From Calditrichota bacterium (GTDB lineage Bacteria > Electryoneota > AABM5-125-24 > Hatepunaeales > Hatepunaeaceae), in the NCBI GenBank assembly GCA_018644935.1, contig JABGPL010000026.1, forward strand, positions 1 to 46,894: a stretch of 46,894 bases of DNA. Direction: 5' to 3'. Below the pieces are notes generated by a model. It worked only from the letters and a program-made list of their open reading frames with translations, was not told where the DNA came from and searched no databases. Below, in pieces: positions 42,995 to 46,894 of this stretch (within the stretch, counting starts at the first letter, position 1; each line of letters opens with the position of its first letter). The position numbers were made by a program, and so were the translations under genes.

Positions 42995-45169
42995 ATGAGA
43001 GCTTTCCTATTTTGTTTGCTGCTGGTCCTTGCCTCCTCAGTTCAGGCGCAAGATGACATTGTAATTCAACTTTCTCCCGGATATAACCTGATTTCTTCAA
43101 ATATTATGCCTCCTGAGGAAATGTTTGAAGGAAACCAGATTGGTCCTGATGTTCCACTCATGTTTGAGCAGTTGAGAGGTCCAGACGGTGACCATCTTGC
43201 ATCAATAGTTAAGGATGTAAATGGGCGATTCTATGCACCGCGGTTTGGATTTTGTAATATTCCTTTCTGGAATCTCGAACAGGGCTTAAGTGTCTTGGTT
43301 ATGGAGGATACTCAGGTTGCCTGGGCGGGAGAGAGAATCCCTGCCGACACAGAAATTCAACTCACAGATAACTGGAACCTGATTGCTTACTACCCGGAAT
43401 ATAACCTAAACGCTAATTCCGGTGATTTTTATGCACTCTCACCCATTATTGATAATGTTATTATCGCTAAGGACGAAACAGGCAGCTTCATGCTGCCAGG
43501 ATTCGACTTCTCTAACATGAATCCATGGACTCAAGGCGAAGCATACTTTCTAAGGGCAGTAGAAAATGGAGTTCTAAGTTATCCTGAAGAGCGTGAAGAA
43601 GATCCTGTAATCTTTGAAGGTGGAGATCATTGGGGATTAGATGTTACCGGTGATGTAAGCATGAATGTGTTAGTCTCTGTTATTGGTGGTCCAGACGGAT
43701 TTGAACCGGGTGAGGGCGATCAGATTGGAGCTTTCTCCAATTTTGGTGATTTCGTTGGATATGGTGACATATTTGGAAACAATTGTGGTGTCGCTGTTTG
43801 GGGATTGGATCAAAATTTCGGTGAGATTCCAGGATTAGACCCAGGTGATGCATTTAGCCTAATATATTGGGACGATGATCTGGAAAGCGAATTTTTTATC
43901 AACATCGAAGAGGTTGTCGAAGGCCGAGGCTTAACCTTCATGGGCAATGGTTTTACCATTATTGAGATCTTTGTTGAAGCAGAAATCCCCGGACGTGACC
44001 AGGTGGTTCCGCTGGGTGAAGGTTGGAATATGATATCAATAAATGTTGTCCCAAATCAAGATATGTGGGAAGGTGATCAGGGTCCTGATATCCTGCTCAT
44101 GTTGGAACAGGTAGTTGAGGCTGATAATCTTGAGTTGATGAAAAATGAAAATGGCAGATTTTACTCGCCTGAGTTCGGCTTCAATGACATCCAATATTGG
44201 GATTTCACTCAGGGATATCTGGTCAAGGTGATTGAAGCTTGTGAATGCACATGGTCAGGTGAGCCAATTCCATTTGACAATGAAATCCCATTGGGAGAGG
44301 GCTGGAATTTAATCGCTTATTATCCTGAATGTGACCTAAATGCAGATAGTCCTGGTTTTTATGTTCTCTCTCCCATTATTGACAATGTGTTGCTCGCAAA
44401 AAATGGAAATGGAGAATTCATGACTCCGGCTTTTGAATTTTCAAGTATGCCTCCCTGGACAGCCGGTCAGGGCTATCAGGTAAATGTTGACGCAGATGTT
44501 GTTCTGCAATATCCCGAACCACAGGAAGAAGAGAATGCCCGCTTTGAACCTGTAGAATCTCCTGCGGTTGGAATACCAGCAACCGATAATAACATGAGCC
44601 TGCTTGTAACTTCTTTTAAGGGAGTAGACCTGAGTTCAGGCAACCAGATAAGAGCCTACAGCTCAGATAGTAGGTTAGTCGGTGTCGGTGATATATCTGA
44701 TGATAATTGTGGAATAGCCATCTGGGGAGCGGAAACAGGAGAGCAGGGATTGCAACCCGGACAATCCTTTGAGCTCCGGTTGTGGGATGCCAATCAACAA
44801 ATTGAGACTGATCTTTCAGTATCTGCCATACACCAAGGTGATGGTTTAACATATGAAATTGATGGATTCTCCGCCATAGAAGTAGCAATTGCAACCACAC
44901 TTCCAGACAGCTACTTCCTTTCTGGAGCTTATCCGAATCCATTTAACAATCGAACAACTGTGAAATATGGTTTGCCCGAAAACGGGATGGTGAATATGGC
45001 AATTTACAGCCTTTCCGGCCGCAAGGTGTTGGATATAGCGGGTGGTGAACAATCTGCCGGCACTCATGAATTAGACATCAACTGCACAGACCTGACAAGT
45101 GGAATTTATGTCCTGACAATGAATGCAAATCGGATGAATTTCACCCAGAAGCTGGTTCTGGTTAAATAG
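42995..45169 (+). CDS. Secreted protein built of two GWN + CGxAxWG module pairs with type IX sorting tail
   Basis: Signal peptide 1-18 (MRAFLFCLLLVLASSVQA). The 724 residues are a tandem arrangement: GWN module 1 (43052-43600: SPGYNLISSNIMPPEEMF, GRFYAPRFGFCNIPFWN, NWNLIAYYPEYNLNANS, FDFSNMNPW), CGVAVWG module 1 (about 43620-43985), GWN module 2 (about 44005-44530: GEGWNMISINVVP, GRFYSPEFGFNDIQYWD, GWNLIAYYPECDLNADS), CGIAIWG module 2 (about 44590-44890), sorting tail (YPNPFNNRTTVKYGLP, GRKVLDIAGG, SGIYVLTM). It has no propeller or other N-terminal domain, so these modules are likely functional on their own. A close paralogue begins 168 bases downstream. I do not recognise the module from named families. 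Confidence 0.83.
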   Translation: MRAFLFCLLLVLASSVQAQDDIVIQLSPGYNLISSNIMPPEEMFEGNQIGPDVPLMFEQLRGPDGDHLASIVKDVNGRFYAPRFGFCNIPFWNLEQGLSVLVMEDTQVAWAGERIPADTEIQLTDNWNLIAYYPEYNLNANSGDFYALSPIIDNVIIAKDETGSFMLPGFDFSNMNPWTQGEAYFLRAVENGVLSYPEEREEDPVIFEGGDHWGLDVTGDVSMNVLVSVIGGPDGFEPGEGDQIGAFSNFGDFVGYGDIFGNNCGVAVWGLDQNFGEIPGLDPGDAFSLIYWDDDLESEFFINIEEVVEGRGLTFMGNGFTIIEIFVEAEIPGRDQVVPLGEGWNMISINVVPNQDMWEGDQGPDILLMLEQVVEADNLELMKNENGRFYSPEFGFNDIQYWDFTQGYLVKVIEACECTWSGEPIPFDNEIPLGEGWNLIAYYPECDLNADSPGFYVLSPIIDNVLLAKNGNGEFMTPAFEFSSMPPWTAGQGYQVNVDADVVLQYPEPQEEENARFEPVESPAVGIPATDNNMSLLVTSFKGVDLSSGNQIRAYSSDSRLVGVGDISDDNCGIAIWGAETGEQGLQPGQSFELRLWDANQQIETDLSVSAIHQGDGLTYEIDGFSAIEVAIATTLPDSYFLSGAYPNPFNNRTTVKYGLPENGMVNMAIYSLSGRKVLDIAGGEQSAGTHELDINCTDLTSGIYVLTMNANRMNFTQKLVLVK

Positions 45170-45189
45170 TTCCATGGCATTAACGCTAC

Positions 45190-45288
45190 TGTAGGGGCAC
45201 GTCGACACGTGCCCCTGCCGAATACCCAAGAGAATGTCCAATTAATTATTTCCCATGTGAAAAGGGGCGCACGCTGTGCGCCCCTACA
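45190..45288. repeat. 99-bp MITE/REP-like element with perfect 9-bp terminal inverted repeats
   Basis: TGTAGGGGC (45190-45198) and GCCCCTACA (45280-45288) are exact inverted repeats. Each end also starts its own hairpin: AGGGGCACGT/ACGTGCCCCT (45193-45216, loop CGAC) and AGGGGCGCAC/GTGCGCCCCT (45263-45285 region, loop GCT). It sits between two tandem paralogues. The palindrome at 38096-38115 has the same flank type. Confidence 0.8.
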
Positions 45289-45336
45289 CATCCAGTGAAG
45301 AACAGAATACCTTCTACGATTTTTAGAGAACACACA

Positions 45337-46894
45337 ATGAGAACCCCATTAATTATCCTTTTGCTTATCCTTGCCATAAGTGCTCACGCACAGGACCAGA
45401 TTGAAATCCAGCTTAATCCCGGCTACAATTTGATATCCATCAATCTTGTTCCAGGAGAGGATATGTATTTGGAAAACGAAGATCGAGGCCCTGATGTACC
45501 ATTGATGTTTGAACAACTTAGAGGAGAAGATGGGGAACATTCTGTCAGAATGGTTAAGGGCGGTCATCAATTTTATGCTCCTGCTTTCAATTTCTGCAAC
45601 ATCCCATTCTGGGATCTGACAAGAGGGTATCAAGTGCGGGTTGATATTCCATCCGAAGTCGTCTGGGGAGGAGAAATTATTCCTGCTGATATTGATATTC
45701 CGATAGGAGGGCAAAGTAATGCAAACGTTGCTTATTATCCCACATACGAGCTGAACGCCAATGCAGATGATTTTTTCGTATTATCTCCAATAATTGATCA
45801 TGTATTGTATGCAAAGGATGGACAGGGTGGAGTGATGGTCCCCGAGTTTAATTTCTCAAACATGAATCCATGGCAAGCGGGTTCGGCATATTGGATATTA
45901 ACCGATGAGGATGTGGTTCTGAATTATCCGGAGGATAACGACGAAGAACCTGTGATATTCGAAAATGGGAATCATTGGGAGTTACCAACAACACATGATT
46001 ATACCAGACCTATACTTATTTCGTTGATTGAAGGTCCTGATGGTTTTGCCCCAGGCGAAGGAGATCAGATCGCTGCATTTCGCGAGAACGGTGATTATTG
46101 CGGTTGTGGAACTGTGTTTGGTGGCATGTGTGCTGTGACACTTCTCGGAGCTAACCAGGGTCAGGACGATGGTCTGCAATTTGGTGAAAGCTTCTCGCTC
46201 AGATATTGGGACGACAATTGGAGAGCCGAATATGATGTCAATATTGAATCCATTAGAGGACACGAACGAGATGGATTTGCAGATTGTGAAGTTTGTTTAC
46301 TAAGTATCATTGAAGTATCTGTTGATGTAGACAATCCATTGCGAGAGCAGATAATTGATTTTGACCAGGTCTGGAATATGATCTCGCTCAACATAGAACC
46401 TCCTGAGGAAATGTGGGAACGAGAGGAAGGTCCTGATATCGAACTCATGATGGAGCAACTTGTTGAAGACGGTACTTTAATATTAATGAAAGATGACGAA
46501 GGCCGATTTTATGCTCCGGAATTCGAATTTAACGGTATCCCTTATTGGAATTTGGCAGATGGCTATCAAGTAAATGTTACTGAAGATACAGAATGCACCT
46601 GGTTTGGAAATCCAATTCCTCCAGACAGAGAAATCACCTTAGAAGAGGGTTGGAACCTTATTCCCTATTTCCCAGATTACGTCCTTAGTGGAAGGGCACC
46701 GGAATTTTATGTACTATCTTCTATCATCGATCATGTTATTATTGCCAAAAACGATGGAGGCAGGTTCATGGCCCCAGCCGCCCCTTTTTCAAACATGCCT
46801 TCCTGGTGGCCCGGAAACGCGTATCATGTGCTGGTCGATGCGGATGTGGTTCTGCAATATCCCGCGGAGCGAGAGGAAGAGATTGCGAGTTGTG
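45337..46894 (+). CDS. Secreted GWN-module protein, tandem paralogue (3' end outside window)
   Basis: The ATG at 45337 opens a frame that stays open to the window edge (519 codons). Signal peptide 1-19 (MRTPLIILLLILAISAHA). GWN module 1 (45394-45935: NPGYNLISINLVPGEDMY, QFYAPAFNFCNIPFWD, SPIIDHVLYAKDG, FNFSNMNPWQAG), then a diverged copy of the second module (ENGDYCGCGTVFGGMCAVTL), then GWN module 2 (46354 on: QVWNMISLNIEPPEEMW, GRFYAPEFEFNGIPYWN, EGWNLIPYFPDYVLSGR). It is a near copy in layout of the gene at 42995-45169. A sorting tail would be expected beyond the edge. In module 1 the second half has lost the GWN triplet (GGQSNANVAYYP). Confidence 0.82.
   Translation, partial: MRTPLIILLLILAISAHAQDQIEIQLNPGYNLISINLVPGEDMYLENEDRGPDVPLMFEQLRGEDGEHSVRMVKGGHQFYAPAFNFCNIPFWDLTRGYQVRVDIPSEVVWGGEIIPADIDIPIGGQSNANVAYYPTYELNANADDFFVLSPIIDHVLYAKDGQGGVMVPEFNFSNMNPWQAGSAYWILTDEDVVLNYPEDNDEEPVIFENGNHWELPTTHDYTRPILISLIEGPDGFAPGEGDQIAAFRENGDYCGCGTVFGGMCAVTLLGANQGQDDGLQFGESFSLRYWDDNWRAEYDVNIESIRGHERDGFADCEVCLLSIIEVSVDVDNPLREQIIDFDQVWNMISLNIEPPEEMWEREEGPDIELMMEQLVEDGTLILMKDDEGRFYAPEFEFNGIPYWNLADGYQVNVTEDTECTWFGNPIPPDREITLEEGWNLIPYFPDYVLSGRAPEFYVLSSIIDHVIIAKNDGGRFMAPAAPFSNMPSWWPGNAYHVLVDADVVLQYPAEREEEIASC

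Noticed and set aside
1..46894. CRISPR arrays, tRNA or rRNA genes, insertion sequences with transposase
   Set aside because: No regularly spaced direct repeats with spacers, no cloverleaf or rRNA motifs, and no transposase-like frame were found.

Overview
ORGANISM. The window looks like a Gram-negative member of the FCB superphylum (Bacteroidota and candidate relatives such as the Zixibacteria/KSB1/Marinimicrobia type); I cannot fix the phylum. The reasons are six secreted proteins ending in a type IX secretion (Por) sorting tail (YPNPFN near its start, GR in the middle, SGIY near its end), TonB-dependent receptors with N-terminal carboxypeptidase-regulatory-like domains, a DUF4249-type lipoprotein, and surface beta-propellers. 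Start signals are mixed: strong AAGGAGG sites, several TTG starts, and A-rich leaders without a Shine-Dalgarno (SD) site. No rRNA, tRNA, CRISPR array, transposase or phage gene was seen. LAYOUT. (1) 1-8.6 kb, all minus strand: a corrinoid-themed block. It holds a secreted protein of unknown role, a corrinoid protein, a homocysteine methyltransferase and a URO-D-type methyltransferase, then an orphan DNA methyltransferase, then a cobalamin riboswitch controlling a BtuB-like TonB receptor and a BtuG-like beta-propeller lipoprotein cut by the window edge. (2) 9.3-23.2 kb: surface and secreted proteins, including a beta-helix protein, a lipoprotein of regulatory-like repeats, a sialidase-like protein and two long propeller paralogues. 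Three of them share a module I do not recognise (here the GWN module). (3) 23.7-30.6 kb: an orphan five-PAS histidine kinase and a secreted protein with twelve GxDxY repeats plus HEAT repeats. (4) 30.7-34.8 kb, minus strand: a lipoprotein/TonB receptor/DUF4249 operon whose receptor is interrupted by one in-frame TAG. (5) 35.2-37.4 kb: an LVIVD-repeat propeller protein with a sorting tail. (6) 37.4-42.2 kb, minus strand: a compact DsrMK-like redox operon with two unusual DsrC-family proteins, a candidate structured RNA, and an upstream HTH/Cys-rich/receiver-like regulator. (7) 42.3-46.9 kb: a small membrane protein and two tandem secreted GWN-module proteins, the last cut by the window edge. 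HOW THE GENES FIT TOGETHER. The first block captures cobalamin at the surface and uses it in a three-protein methyl-transfer system that probably ends in methionine. The sulfur block has the membrane/iron-sulfur electron module (DsrMK) and DsrC-type carriers, but no dsrAB, dsrJOP or dsrEFH in view. The two redox cysteines that a normal DsrC carries together are split between two different proteins. That operon with its regulator and leader RNA is the strongest candidate for an undescribed system. The expanded GWN-module surface proteins are the second.
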